Origin: Ruminococcus sp. | GTDB taxonomy: Bacteria; Bacillota; Clostridia; Oscillospirales; Acutalibacteraceae | Assembly (NCBI GenBank): GCA_017457955.1 | Contig: JAFTGL010000011.1 | Location: forward strand, 1-64,000 | Direction of reading: 5' to 3' | DNA: 64,000 bases | Shown here: positions 1-7,372 of the stretch, one piece after another | Layout: every line of letters begins with the position of its first letter | How positions within the stretch are numbered: position 1 is the stretch's first letter | Program-made: the position numbers and the translations under genes | The notes under the pieces: generated by a model | The model's database searches: none | What the model saw: only the letters and a program-made list of their open reading frames with translations | Told to the model about the DNA's origin: nothing

Positions 1-100
1 CATTTTGGAATAAAGTTGTAAAGCAATATAGACCACGGATAACACAATTAAATGACACAGAAACAGTATTATCTTTTTGCACGGAATAACATATTGTGAT

Positions 101-147
101 TTATCGCCGATTTTTCACTTTTGTCGGCGATAAAAAATCGGCGATAA
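101..147. repeat. 15-bp perfect inverted repeat with an internal third half-copy
   Basis: A 15-base arm at 101-115 (core TTATCGCCGATTTTT) is exactly complementary to 133-147. The 17-base loop contains a further copy of the core GTCGGCGATAAA. It lies in the otherwise gene-free 1-300 stretch, about 85 bases upstream of the promoter of the toxin-like gene. It could be a regulator site, a terminator of an upstream gene or a recombination site; nothing here decides. Confidence 0.5.
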
Positions 148-232
148 CAATTCTCGTTTCAGGATAATCTGTTAACGTTTGAGATACCGTTGCCAAGCGC
201 AGCGGCTATCTTTGGTTACAGCGTATTTATTT

Positions 233-261
233 TTGACATGTGAAACTGTTGTTATTTATCT
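233..261 (+). promoter_or_regulatory. Sigma-A-type promoter of the DUF3990/DUF3791-like operon
   Basis: TTGACA at 233-238 and TTATCT at 256-261 are separated by 17 bases, 40 bases before the ATG at 301. An AAGGCGG-like ribosome site precedes the start. Confidence 0.5.
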
Positions 262-300
262 GCAAATATGGTACACTGATTAAGTAAGGCGGTAATAATT

Positions 301-768
301 ATGAGTATTGTTTTGTATCACGGAAGTAAGGAGTACGTTGAAAATCCGAAGATTATCATATCCAAATACAACAAGGATTTTTATTTCGGGTTTTATTGTA
401 CTTTGATAGAAGAGCAAGCTGTTCGTTGGGCAACCAGAATTACAGGTAGCGGAATTATAAATAAATATGAGTACAATCCGAATACTAATCTTAAAGTATT
501 ATCATTCCCTGAAATGACAGAGGAATGGTTAGATTTCATAGCCGCGTGCAGAAACGGTGTTCCTCATAATTATGACATCGTAGAAGGTCCGATGGCTGAT
601 GACACCATCTTTAACTATGTCGAAGATTTCCTTGACGGCAGGATTACGAGAGACGCGTTTTGGGAATTGGCAAAATTCAAGCATCCTACACACCAGATTT
701 GCTTTAATACAGAACAAGCGTTGAAAACTCTTAGTTTCCTTGAAGGGCGTGAAGTAAATGACCGTTAA
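301..768 (+). CDS. DUF3990-like ADP-ribosyltransferase-fold toxin candidate
   Basis: A 155-residue protein that I recognise as DUF3990-like. Visible family marks are the N-terminal LYHGS (residues 5-9), the FGFYCT block followed by EQAVRWA (about 29-43), YDIVEGPMADD (about 91-101) and a C-terminal HQICFNTEQAL. These positions suit the H-Y-Q/E layout of ADP-ribosyltransferase folds, with His in LYHGS, Tyr in FGFYCT and Gln/Glu near the C-terminus. Members of this family commonly sit beside DUF3791 proteins in clostridial toxin-antitoxin-like loci. The next gene overlaps its end by 11 bases, so the two are probably translated together. NAD-dependent modification of a host target is inference; the target cannot be read from the sequence. 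AT-rich composition supports recent transfer. Confidence 0.7.
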   Translation: MSIVLYHGSKEYVENPKIIISKYNKDFYFGFYCTLIEEQAVRWATRITGSGIINKYEYNPNTNLKVLSFPEMTEEWLDFIAACRNGVPHNYDIVEGPMADDTIFNYVEDFLDGRITRDAFWELAKFKHPTHQICFNTEQALKTLSFLEGREVNDR

Positions 769-1198
769 CAGCAATAATTTGTTTTATCTGTGCAGCTTGG
801 TAGAATACATCGGCAGAAAGCAAAGCTTAGAGAGAAAAGCTGTTGTTAATTCGCTCGGTGTCGATAACCTTAGCAGAATATATGAACAGGCGGATATACT
901 TCATTGCGAGCCCATTGAAAAAATAGCCGATGAATACATCAGCTACTTTGATATTCCGAAAGGCAGTTTTGATAACGTCGGCAGTTGCCATTATACGGTG
1001 CCCGATCACTTTACAATCGGCAAGGTGTATCAGCGGTTGATAGAAGATACATTAAAGGACGATAATCTGATACCGCATATTATTGAAGTATTTAATTCTT
1101 GGGTGAGTGACGGAATCAGTAATTATAATACAGATTTCTACTATCAGCCCCGTGCGTATATCGCACTCTGTTATAAAGAAAATAGATTGATAGCTTGA
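758..1198 (+). CDS. DUF3791-like partner (antitoxin candidate) with C-terminal extension
   Basis: A 146-residue protein whose first 65 residues resemble DUF3791: a helical start with FYLCSLVEYIGRKQ, an ADILHCEPIEKIADEYISYF segment and no membrane helix. The remaining part, around VPDHFTIGKVYQRLI and a Trp/Tyr-rich tail, is an extra helical domain that I cannot assign to a named family. The gene starts inside the end of the DUF3990-like gene (11-base overlap), the arrangement expected of a toxin and its neutralising partner, although the toxin-first order is less common. Its role as antitoxin is inferred from family neighbourhood; no DNA-binding motif is obvious. Confidence 0.55.
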   Translation: MTVNSNNLFYLCSLVEYIGRKQSLERKAVVNSLGVDNLSRIYEQADILHCEPIEKIADEYISYFDIPKGSFDNVGSCHYTVPDHFTIGKVYQRLIEDTLKDDNLIPHIIEVFNSWVSDGISNYNTDFYYQPRAYIALCYKENRLIA

Positions 1199-1333
1199 CT
1201 GACCACATACCCGACCATATCGCCGTCCGGAGCACTTGGAAACAGCGCAGGTAAGAGCGCTCAATAGCATGTTTTCCGGAGCGGAAACCACTATATGTGG
1301 TTATACGGAAGCATTATCAGACTATTTAATATA

Positions 1334-1378
1334 TTTGGGAGCAGGATGTCGGGGGTTCAAATCCCTTCACTCCGACCA
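1334..1378 (+). pseudogene. 3' fragment of tRNA-Pro(UGG), probable attR core
   Basis: Read 5' to 3': anticodon loop TTTGGGA (1334-1340, anticodon TGG 1336-1338), stem GCAGG (1341-1345), variable loop ATGTC, T arm with loop TTCAAAT (1351-1367), acceptor strand CACTCCG (1368-1374), discriminator A and encoded CCA (1376-1378). The 5' acceptor strand, D arm and 5' anticodon strand are absent upstream. The cut lies at the first base of the anticodon loop, a preferred integrase crossover region. It is not a functional tRNA. Confidence 0.85.
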
Positions 1379-1381
1379 TTT

Positions 1382-1419
1382 GATAAAGGGAGTATCCTCG
1401 AAAGGATACTCCCTTTATC
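1382..1419. terminator. Long perfect hairpin behind the tRNA-Pro fragment
   Basis: A 17-bp perfect stem (1382-1398 with 1403-1419) with a CGAA tetraloop begins four bases after the CCA end. It is probably the original terminator of the tRNA-Pro transcription unit, which stays on the chromosome side of the attachment site. There is no long T run after it on the + strand. Confidence 0.55.
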
Positions 1420-1435
1420 GATTCAACCCACAGGA

Positions 1436-1622
1436 GGAGTGAAGGGATTTGAAGGCGACCGTGCCAAGCGAGGAGCGCAAAGTCGCTCCGAACGCAGGTC
1501 AAAACAGTCCGGCGGACTGTTTTGAGGGAGAGCGCTGATGGCGATTTGTCAGGAGGTGTTGATCCGAAGACGAGATACTCTTCGACCGACACCGCGAACG
1601 TACTTCACTCCAACCATTTGAT
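1436..1622. repeat. Degenerate element bounded by tRNA-Pro-like half sites
   Basis: Bases 1436-1453 are the exact reverse complement of 1356-1373 (T loop and acceptor end of the tRNA-Pro fragment). Bases 1603-1622 repeat 1365-1384 with one mismatch. Between them lies no convincing gene but a 12-bp hairpin (1500-1511 with 1513-1524, core AAAACAGTCC). The stretch is probably debris from repeated integration and excision at the tRNA-Pro gene. The rest of 1199-1759 shows no gene that I can support. Confidence 0.5.
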
Positions 1623-1759
1623 GTATTCAACAATCGGTTATCCGTTCACCGATGGCTTTTCTTTGATAAGGCGAGGAAGAATTTGTCCGTCGGTCTATTG
1701 TAAAGCAAAGCGTTTTATGATATGATTTTTCTATCTGATAAAGGAGCGTTGTTTGAGAA

Positions 1760-2173
1760 ATGGTCAAAGAACCGGTACACGACCCGCTGTTTTTGGGGAT
1801 CAAATCGAAGGATGCTGTCAAGGAGGATATTATCGTCGGGCGGGACTTGCTCGACACGCTCATGGCACACAGAGGAACGTGCGTCGGCATGGCGGCAAAT
1901 ATGATAGGAGTTACCAAACGTATCATCGCGTTCAGCGACAACGGCAGATACACCGTGATGTATAATCCCGAGATCATCAGCAAGTCGGGGATGTATCAAA
2001 CCGAGGAAGGCTGCCTATCCCTGCTCGGCGGTCCCAGACCGACCACGCGATACAAGACGATCCGCGTGAGGTATCAGGACAACAGCTTCACTTGGAAAAC
2101 CTCGAGCTACACCGGCTTCACCGCACAAATCATCCAGCACGAGATCGACCACTGCAACGGTATATTGATATAA
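1760..2173 (+). CDS. def: Peptide deformylase
   Basis: A 137-residue metalloenzyme that removes the formyl group from the N-terminal methionine of new proteins. All three family motifs are present: GMAANMIG (43-50, the GxGxAAxQ-type motif), EGCLS (83-87, metal ligand Cys85) and HEIDH (127-131, two His ligands and catalytic Glu). Gln of the first motif is replaced by Met-Ile, and the protein is shorter than the usual 150-190 residues, so it belongs to the compact clostridial type. The start follows an AAGGAG site at 1741-1746. An in-frame stop just upstream (1754-1756) rules out an earlier start. It stands alone; the operon partner fmt is not nearby. Confidence 0.9.
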   Translation: MVKEPVHDPLFLGIKSKDAVKEDIIVGRDLLDTLMAHRGTCVGMAANMIGVTKRIIAFSDNGRYTVMYNPEIISKSGMYQTEEGCLSLLGGPRPTTRYKTIRVRYQDNSFTWKTSSYTGFTAQIIQHEIDHCNGILI

Positions 2174-2176
2174 GTT

Positions 2177-2217
2177 AACGGTCAGGCAAGACACACCGTC
2201 AAGCCTGACCGTTTTGT
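2177..2217. terminator. Bidirectional terminator between def and the MerR gene
   Basis: An 11-bp stem (2177-2187 with 2203-2213, core ACGGTCAGGC) is followed by TTTTGTTGT on the + strand. It serves def and probably also the convergent regulator gene. Confidence 0.75.
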
Positions 2218-2231
2218 TGTATATTCCTGAT

Positions 2232-2957
2232 TTATGAGCAATAGCTCTTGATGCAATCACTGATATATTCAGCCGTACCTTCGCCGTGACTGTCGATGTT
2301 CTTCGTGAAGCGTTCGTCGGCGACGTACATCTGCCCGAGTCCTGCGATGATGTCATCGGTACATGTGTACATCCGCTCGGTAATGAACTGCTTTAACATT
2401 TCCACCTGCAAACGTGCTCTTTCATCATCGGGAGCAACACCCTCCGCTTTCATCTCAGCGAAGCCTGCCATGATCGCGTCCATCCCTTCGGACAGATCGT
2501 TCCAATCTGTTGGAGTATAATTCGCAGTACGCTGTTCGCTCTCTTTGTAAGCCTCGGTATCGCCCCAACGCTCACGCGCTTCGTCCGCATACTGCTTTCT
2601 CGTTTTTTCATAGTCATTGTTCATTTCAAAATCCCCTTTCTCCGCGCTGTCGATCGCCGCGATCAGCTTTTCGAGTCTGTTCTTCTTCAGCACCAAAAGC
2701 TGACGCTGTTTTCGGAGCGCCTGCTCTTTGTCATAGTCGGGTGAACTGAGGATTTGTGCGATACTCTTCAAAGAAAAATCCAGTTCGCGGTAGAACAGTA
2801 TCTCCCGCATACGGTCCAGACAAGAGCTGTCATAGTAACGATAACCGCTGCAGTCATCCACCTCGGACGGTTTGAGCAATCCGATCTCGTCATAATAATG
2901 CAGCGTACGCACACTGACGCCCGTCAGCTCGGCAAAATCCTTGATTTGCAGCTTCAT
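2232..2957 (-). CDS. MerR-family regulator with TipAS antibiotic-recognition domain
   Basis: A 241-residue transcription activator. Residues 1-70 form the MerR winged helix (VSVRTLHYYDEIGLLKPS, then GYRYYD), followed by a coiled-coil dimer helix (about 75-115). The C-terminal part, about 120-241, has the WGDTEAYKESEQR and YTCTDDIIAGLGQMYVADERF features of the TipAS domain, which traps thiopeptide-like or other bulky ligands in TipAL homologues. Its own promoter has the stretched 19-bp spacer and central palindrome used by MerR activators, so it is probably autoregulated. The ligand here is unknown. Targets may include the neighbouring run of detoxification-type genes, but only its own operator is visible. 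Confidence 0.88.
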   Translation of the reverse strand: MKLQIKDFAELTGVSVRTLHYYDEIGLLKPSEVDDCSGYRYYDSSCLDRMREILFYRELDFSLKSIAQILSSPDYDKEQALRKQRQLLVLKKNRLEKLIAAIDSAEKGDFEMNNDYEKTRKQYADEARERWGDTEAYKESEQRTANYTPTDWNDLSEGMDAIMAGFAEMKAEGVAPDDERARLQVEMLKQFITERMYTCTDDIIAGLGQMYVADERFTKNIDSHGEGTAEYISDCIKSYCS

Positions 2958-2976
2958 CTCTCATCACCTCGGCACC

Positions 2977-3007
2977 AGTATATCCTATGACGCAGCGTCA
3001 AAGTCAA
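2977..3007 (-). promoter_or_regulatory. MerR-type promoter/operator
   Basis: On the minus strand TTGACT (3007-3002) and TATACT (2982-2977) are separated by 19 bases. A 13-bp palindrome, TGACGCTGCGTCA, sits centred in the spacer. This over-long spacer with a dyad between the -35 and -10 boxes is the hallmark of MerR-activated promoters. Transcription would start about 10-15 bases before the regulator's ATG at 2957. Confidence 0.85.
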
Positions 3008-3120
3008 GAGGTTTTTGAAATGTTTGTAAAAGATTTTCTATTCTCTGTTCATAATCGGATGGATCAGAATGACCTGCTCTCCTGCAGAAACCATTATTTG
3101 CTATTCCCTTTCACAGTGTG

Positions 3121-3942
3121 TCACAAATCATACTTTTGAACAAAGTCAAGGATCGCGGCGACTGTTTTCTCCTGCTGTTCTTCACGGGTGATCGTCGCTT
3201 CACCGTCGCCGCTCTGTCTGCCGTAGTTGCCGAACTGCGCGTGGTTGCCGCCTGTTATCACAACTTCCTGTGAATTTGACGGATAATTCGATTTTGCTTT
3301 TTCATAAGCGTCACGCCCCAGTACCATATCCTCGGTACCGTATATCGACAAAAGGCTGATATCATCGCCGAGCACGTTGTTCGGATAGGAGGCTAACAGC
3401 ACGACTCCATCGACAACATCACTGTTCTCTGCCGCGCAGCCCGCCGCCGCGATACCACCCATAGAGTGACCGGACAGCAGCCACGTTTGATAATCATACT
3501 TGTCGATAATCCTTTCAGCGGCGTTCATATCGAATATCGCTATCCGCATCGGGGCCTTCAGCAGAAAACAGTCGATACCGTTTTCTGCCAGCTTCTTCAT
3601 CAGGGGAAGGTAGGCTTCACTGTCGACCTTTGCGCCCGGATAGAATACAAGAGCCGTATCTTCGCCCTCGCCGTCAATCATATAGGCGCCGTCGATCTCA
3701 GTTACCTGTACACTGTCAGACTCCGCCCAGACAGCAATCGCTTCATCCTCAGCAGGATAGTGGATGCCGACATACACGAAAAACGCTACACAAATCACCA
3801 GCAGTCCCGCAACGATACCGATCAGGATATGTACGCCGACCGGCGGCTTCTTTTTCAGCTTCTTTCGGATGATCCCCGTGATCAGGAAGGATATTCCGAA
3901 TATGACCGCCAATGCTGCAAGCGATAGAAAAATGTATTTCAT
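3121..3942 (-). CDS. Membrane-anchored alpha/beta hydrolase
   Basis: A 273-residue protein with two N-terminal membrane helices (about 4-25 and 37-60) and a cytoplasmic basic loop RKKLKKK between them. An extracytoplasmic alpha/beta hydrolase domain follows. The nucleophile elbow is GHSMGG (Ser at about 159). Later strands contain LLSIYGTEDMVL (acid Asp region) and GGNHAQFG (catalytic His). The fold matches the alpha/beta hydrolase family 5 / dienelactone hydrolase-like group. The substrate is unknown; a lipid or ester at the cell surface is only a guess. An AGGAGG site lies 14 bases before the ATG. Confidence 0.8.
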   Translation of the reverse strand: MKYIFLSLAALAVIFGISFLITGIIRKKLKKKPPVGVHILIGIVAGLLVICVAFFVYVGIHYPAEDEAIAVWAESDSVQVTEIDGAYMIDGEGEDTALVFYPGAKVDSEAYLPLMKKLAENGIDCFLLKAPMRIAIFDMNAAERIIDKYDYQTWLLSGHSMGGIAAAGCAAENSDVVDGVVLLASYPNNVLGDDISLLSIYGTEDMVLGRDAYEKAKSNYPSNSQEVVITGGNHAQFGNYGRQSGDGEATITREEQQEKTVAAILDFVQKYDL

Positions 3943-3995
3943 AAAGATGCGTTAAACCTCCTCCAACTTTTTACAGTGATCCTGCGACCTCCATA

Positions 3996-5126
3996 TCAGC
4001 AGTATTCTCCGTACTCACAGCCGATATGAGTCGCTTCGATTTCATCTACCAAAACCAGCTCGCCGTCCACCTTGTCATAGAGCTTCACGATGCCTACGCC
4101 GTTGCCGCCGTTCCAGAGCCGATTGTGCTTCTTTGTACCGTCGGGCGCTTCATAGTTGACGAGCAGCATGTCTTTCTTTTGACAGGTAATCTCGGTTTCC
4201 ATCACGGCGTCCTTGTTCTCCTGCCTGACATGCCAGCAAACGTCGCTCTCCCGCTCTTCAAAGGAGAATTCTGTTTTGACATTCAGCCAGACATGGGAGA
4301 AGTTGAAATCGTACTCCTTGCCCTCATAATAAAACACACCGAGCAGGCGTCTGTCGAGCGGCACAAAATAAACCTTCGGTCTGCCGCCGCCGATATCGAA
4401 AACGCTGTTTTCCAGTACCTTTCCTGTCAGCTTGCTTTTCAGGCAATTGGATGACAGCCACACCCACGGGCTGGTAAAATCCCTGCCCCAGTTCTTGTCG
4501 GCATAACCGTAGCTTTTCTCGGGCGTCACGATATACTTCTTGCCGTTATAGGTGATCGTACCTTGGTAAGCACTTTTCATTCCCTCTGCGTGCCAGTACA
4601 TGGCGAACGCCTCGATATCGCGGAGCGCCTTGCTTGCGCCGTAACCGACGTTGAACGCGATCTGTTTATCGATCGTCAAGCTCCATGACAGATCGCCTGC
4701 ATCACACATCCACTCGGGATGTGCCGCGGCTTCCTCGGGAGTGATCGAGATACTGCCCTTGAGTCTGTACTCTGCCGCAAAGCAATCATCCGCCTCAATC
4801 TGATAGGGCGCTTTTCTATGTATCCGTACCTTTTTCAGAGAGAAAAAGCGATGCAGCTGACAGTGATCCTCGCCCCAGCAGCCCGCCTTGACCATTAGGT
4901 ATGACGGCGCTTTCCCTGCCGCCTGATTCTCGGGAAGCTGTCCGAGTACAGGTTCGTCCTCGGCAAGGGCAGGGTTGCAAATAAAGAATTCAATAAAAAA
5001 CGGCTTGTCTTCACCTGTCTCTGCGTCCTGAGCGGTAAAGCTGTGCCACCACCAGTCATAGCCGTGTTGCGCCAGTGGTCCGTGCAGCATAAACGCGTTC
5101 CGTGTGATATCATGATAATTGAACAT
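3996..5126 (-). CDS. Tocopherol-cyclase / CrtC-like family protein
   Basis: A 376-residue soluble protein without signal peptide. I recognise the tocopherol cyclase-like family from HGPLAQHGYDWWWHSF near the N-terminus, the central YADKNWGRDF motif (about 210) and alternating aromatic beta-strand segments such as WVWLSSN and VYFVPLDRR. Plant members close the chromanol ring of vitamin E, and distant relatives hydrate carotenoids (CrtC). A fermentative gut bacterium is not expected to make tocopherol, so the family name gives the fold, not the reaction. It sits in a minus-strand run with an esterase and a Nudix hydrolase, 21 bases after the esterase stop. Confidence 0.7.
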   Translation of the reverse strand: MFNYHDITRNAFMLHGPLAQHGYDWWWHSFTAQDAETGEDKPFFIEFFICNPALAEDEPVLGQLPENQAAGKAPSYLMVKAGCWGEDHCQLHRFFSLKKVRIHRKAPYQIEADDCFAAEYRLKGSISITPEEAAAHPEWMCDAGDLSWSLTIDKQIAFNVGYGASKALRDIEAFAMYWHAEGMKSAYQGTITYNGKKYIVTPEKSYGYADKNWGRDFTSPWVWLSSNCLKSKLTGKVLENSVFDIGGGRPKVYFVPLDRRLLGVFYYEGKEYDFNFSHVWLNVKTEFSFEERESDVCWHVRQENKDAVMETEITCQKKDMLLVNYEAPDGTKKHNRLWNGGNGVGIVKLYDKVDGELVLVDEIEATHIGCEYGEYC

Positions 5127-5147
5127 TTCAAATTCCCTCTTTTCTTA

Positions 5148-5780
5148 TCATCTTTCCATTCTGTTCAACAGCCACGCAAACGCTTTTGCTGTCCTGAGAT
5201 CTGCGTCTTTGAAATGATTGCCATGATTCCATTCAAGAGTACAATTGATACGGCTGTCACTCAGATGGTGATGGATGGATCGGATCGCGTTTCCTACCTG
5301 TGCCATCACGGGATTGCGCGTTTTCTCCTCTTTGTCGCCGAGGCTCAGATAGACCGATTCTGTCTTTATCCGATTCTGAATGACATAGTTCTCGAAATCA
5401 GGAAACCATACAGAAGGTGAAGCCGCCGCGACTCCTTTGAACACATTCGTCTGATACGCCGCCCACAGCGCAAAGAGTCCGGCTAAGGAATAGCCGCCGA
5501 TAAAGTATGTCTTGCTCTTATCCTCGCATAACGGAAGCATGGCGGAAAGCGTATCGCAGGCTCCGCCGCCGAAGGCGTCTTTACCGAATACAGCAGGTGT
5601 CTGCCACGGGGATAGATCCGTGTTCCAGTCATCGACCTTGACGGCAATCAATCTGAAATCTTTATCACTGTTATCTGCGATCGAAGCAATCTCGTTCTCG
5701 ATCAGCGCAAGATCATGTTCATCTACCGTCTGGATCAGGACAATATCCGACGCGGGATTTCCATACTCATCAATTTCCAT
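5148..5780 (-). CDS. Alpha/beta hydrolase, esterase D-like
   Basis: A 210-residue soluble protein of the putative esterase type. Its nucleophile elbow is GGYSLAG (Ser near residue 98). LSLGDKEEKTRNP (about 140-155) carries the acidic residue and GNHFKD (about 187-192) supplies the catalytic His. There is no signal peptide. Homologues include siderophore esterases and S-formylglutathione hydrolase-like enzymes, but the substrate cannot be told. The start codon lies within the end of the upstream Nudix gene (11-base overlap), so the two are co-translated. Confidence 0.75.
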   Translation of the reverse strand: MEIDEYGNPASDIVLIQTVDEHDLALIENEIASIADNSDKDFRLIAVKVDDWNTDLSPWQTPAVFGKDAFGGGACDTLSAMLPLCEDKSKTYFIGGYSLAGLFALWAAYQTNVFKGVAAASPSVWFPDFENYVIQNRIKTESVYLSLGDKEEKTRNPVMAQVGNAIRSIHHHLSDSRINCTLEWNHGNHFKDADLRTAKAFAWLLNRMER

Positions 5781-6240
5781 TACTGCTCCTCCTGTGAATG
5801 AAAGCCGCTACCACATGACGGATCGGCGGAGAGATCTCCGATAGATCGATTTCATGAGGTGAAAAGAACCTCAGCTCTTCCATCTCTCCGTCCTGTGATT
5901 TCGGCACGCCGTGCCATTTCCTACAAATATAGATGATCTCAAAATTGGAAACTTCGTCGCCGTTGGGATAGATATAATGCGCCTCAGGACCCGAGTTGAC
6001 ATAGAAGAATTCAAGCTCTTCCGCAGTCAAGCCCATTTCCTCAAACAATTCGCGCTTGGCACAGTCCTCCACATATTCGTCGATCTCAACAGCGCCGCCG
6101 GAATAGCCCCACATTTTGTTATCCGAACGTTTTCCCAGCAGTATCCTGCCCTGAGCGTCAACGCAGATGATGCTTGCCGCGCATTGAATAAGCGTTTTGT
6201 GCCCGACGATCTTTCTCATCTCAGCGATATATCCTGTCAT
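5770..6240 (-). CDS. Nudix hydrolase
   Basis: A 156-residue protein with a complete Nudix box beginning GGAVEIDEYVEDC and ending RELFEEMGL (about 47-70), matching GX5EX7REUXEEXGU with the metal-binding Glu residues intact. It hydrolyses a nucleoside diphosphate linked to some moiety; the particular substrate is not visible. The gene leads a two-gene unit with the esterase behind it. A GGTGAGGGTGGAAGA segment precedes the ATG. Confidence 0.85.
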   Translation of the reverse strand: MTGYIAEMRKIVGHKTLIQCAASIICVDAQGRILLGKRSDNKMWGYSGGAVEIDEYVEDCAKRELFEEMGLTAEELEFFYVNSGPEAHYIYPNGDEVSNFEIIYICRKWHGVPKSQDGEMEELRFFSPHEIDLSEISPPIRHVVAAFIHRRSSNGN

Positions 6241-6326
6241 TCTTCCACCCTCACCGTTCTCTTCGTATCGTGATCTGTTGGCTCATGCTTCGTTTTCCCT
6301 GATTTTGATACCGAAGCATCTTTGTA

Positions 6327-6953
6327 TCATTTGATCGGATGTCGTACAACGGTTTTCAGCTTTTCGGGAGCCACCTTTCTCGCATCACTGAGGTAAATCT
6401 CATGGTGAAAGCGCTCTTCAGTAATATCCAGGGCATAGCCCTGACTCTCCATATACTCGTGCATCAGCCGTACCGTCTCGGGCTCGTCGTCATAAGGACC
6501 GATATGCATGCACTGCACGCACAGCCCCTCGTTATAGGTCAGAAATTCGACCTTTGAAAAATCAGTTTTCTTCTTTTCGGTTGCTTCTTTTACCGCCCAA
6601 TCAACATCTGCCTTTGTCACAAAATCCGGCAGACGGATCAGCGAGATCCAGCTGAAGGTCTCTTTATGAGCATAATCCACTCCGGTCATACCGTCCTGCC
6701 ACCAAAAGCCCTCCAGCGGCGGCACGACATAATCAAAATAGCCGTCGATCTGACGATCACCTTTCTTGCTCATTTTGATGGTGTAGGCAATCGCGTACAG
6801 CATACCGATTGCCTGTTTGTACGCGCCGTCCTCCGCGTTCGGATCGCCCTGCCCGCGCACCGCGATATAATTCATCGGCGGCACGGTCACAATGGTCGGC
6901 TTTTTCGGAGGCATATAAAATTCTTTGTACTCTTTCTTATAGTCAAAAGCCAT
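6327..6953 (-). CDS. GyrI-like small-molecule-binding protein
   Basis: A 208-residue cytoplasmic protein of the GyrI-like / SbmC group. Typical segments are MNYIAVRGQGDPN (about 27-39), the FDYVVPPLEGFWW block (about 74-86), VQCMHIGPYDDEP (about 147-160) and the terminal FHHEIYLSDARKV. This fold is the effector domain of AraC/MerR regulators and, when free-standing as here, binds or hydrolyses small toxic cyclopropane-like or cationic compounds in characterised relatives. No DNA-binding domain is attached. The VOC gene upstream ends only 5 bases before its start, so the two form one unit, in keeping with a detoxification role (inference). Confidence 0.8.
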   Translation of the reverse strand: MAFDYKKEYKEFYMPPKKPTIVTVPPMNYIAVRGQGDPNAEDGAYKQAIGMLYAIAYTIKMSKKGDRQIDGYFDYVVPPLEGFWWQDGMTGVDYAHKETFSWISLIRLPDFVTKADVDWAVKEATEKKKTDFSKVEFLTYNEGLCVQCMHIGPYDDEPETVRLMHEYMESQGYALDITEERFHHEIYLSDARKVAPEKLKTVVRHPIK

Positions 6954-6958
6954 CGTAC

Positions 6959-7372
6959 TTACTCCTTATCCTTTTCCTCATACGGTTTATCCCATGAACC
7001 GATCTCGATCAGATTCCCCTCTGGATCAGCGATATAGCAGGTTCGCTGTCCCCACGGTTCGGTGGTCGGCTCCATCACCGGCTCAGCGCCGTTCTCCACA
7101 GCATACCGATAGGTCGTGTCGACTTCAGAGAAGGAATCGACATAGAGCGCCAGCTCGAAATGACCGTTCAAGCCTTTGACATAGTCATACCTGCGGCTTG
7201 TCATCTTCTCAAAATCCTTCCTGCCGAATAGCAGAAAGAGCGTTCCGTCCTTGACAAGATAAACGTTCCCCGCGTCCTCCGCCTCTTTGATCTCAAAGCC
7301 GAGAACATCCCTGTAGAAGCGGATCATCCTGCCCATATCGTTGACAAACAGTCCAAAACCGTCTAATCGCAT
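6959..7372 (-). CDS. VOC (glyoxalase/bleomycin-resistance fold) protein
   Basis: A 137-residue protein with paired beta-alpha-beta-beta-beta modules: FGLFVNDMGRMIRFYRDVLGFEI near the N-terminus and CYIADPEGNLIEIGSW near the C-terminus. This is the vicinal oxygen chelate fold of glyoxalase I and antibiotic-binding proteins. The ATG at 7372 is preferred to the one 12 bases upstream, because the GGAGGG ribosome site overlaps the upstream codons and stands five bases before 7372. It is the first gene of a pair with the GyrI-like protein. The substrate is unknown. Confidence 0.85.
   Translation of the reverse strand: MRLDGFGLFVNDMGRMIRFYRDVLGFEIKEAEDAGNVYLVKDGTLFLLFGRKDFEKMTSRRYDYVKGLNGHFELALYVDSFSEVDTTYRYAVENGAEPVMEPTTEPWGQRTCYIADPEGNLIEIGSWDKPYEEKDKE

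Larger units (their letters stand above)
1..1378. mobile_element. Right end of an integrated element ending in a tRNA-Pro attachment site
   Basis: The stretch is visibly more AT-rich than the DNA after about 1700. It carries a toxin-antitoxin-like pair and stops at a 45-nt 3' fragment of a tRNA-Pro gene (1334-1378). A tRNA 3' half without its 5' half is the usual trace of an integrase that uses the anticodon-loop-to-3'-end segment as attachment core. The intact tRNA and the integrase would lie to the left, outside the window. The boundaries and the element's nature are inference. Confidence 0.5.

Noticed and set aside
1274-1378. A complete tRNA gene
   Set aside because: No 5' acceptor strand CGGAGTG, D arm or 5' anticodon strand precedes the anticodon loop; only the 3' half exists.
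1326-1592. Minus-strand 88-codon frame containing VGVKGFEPPTSCSQIY
   Set aside because: It is the reverse complement of the tRNA-Pro 3' fragment and its surroundings; this peptide is a well-known artefact of tRNA sequence.
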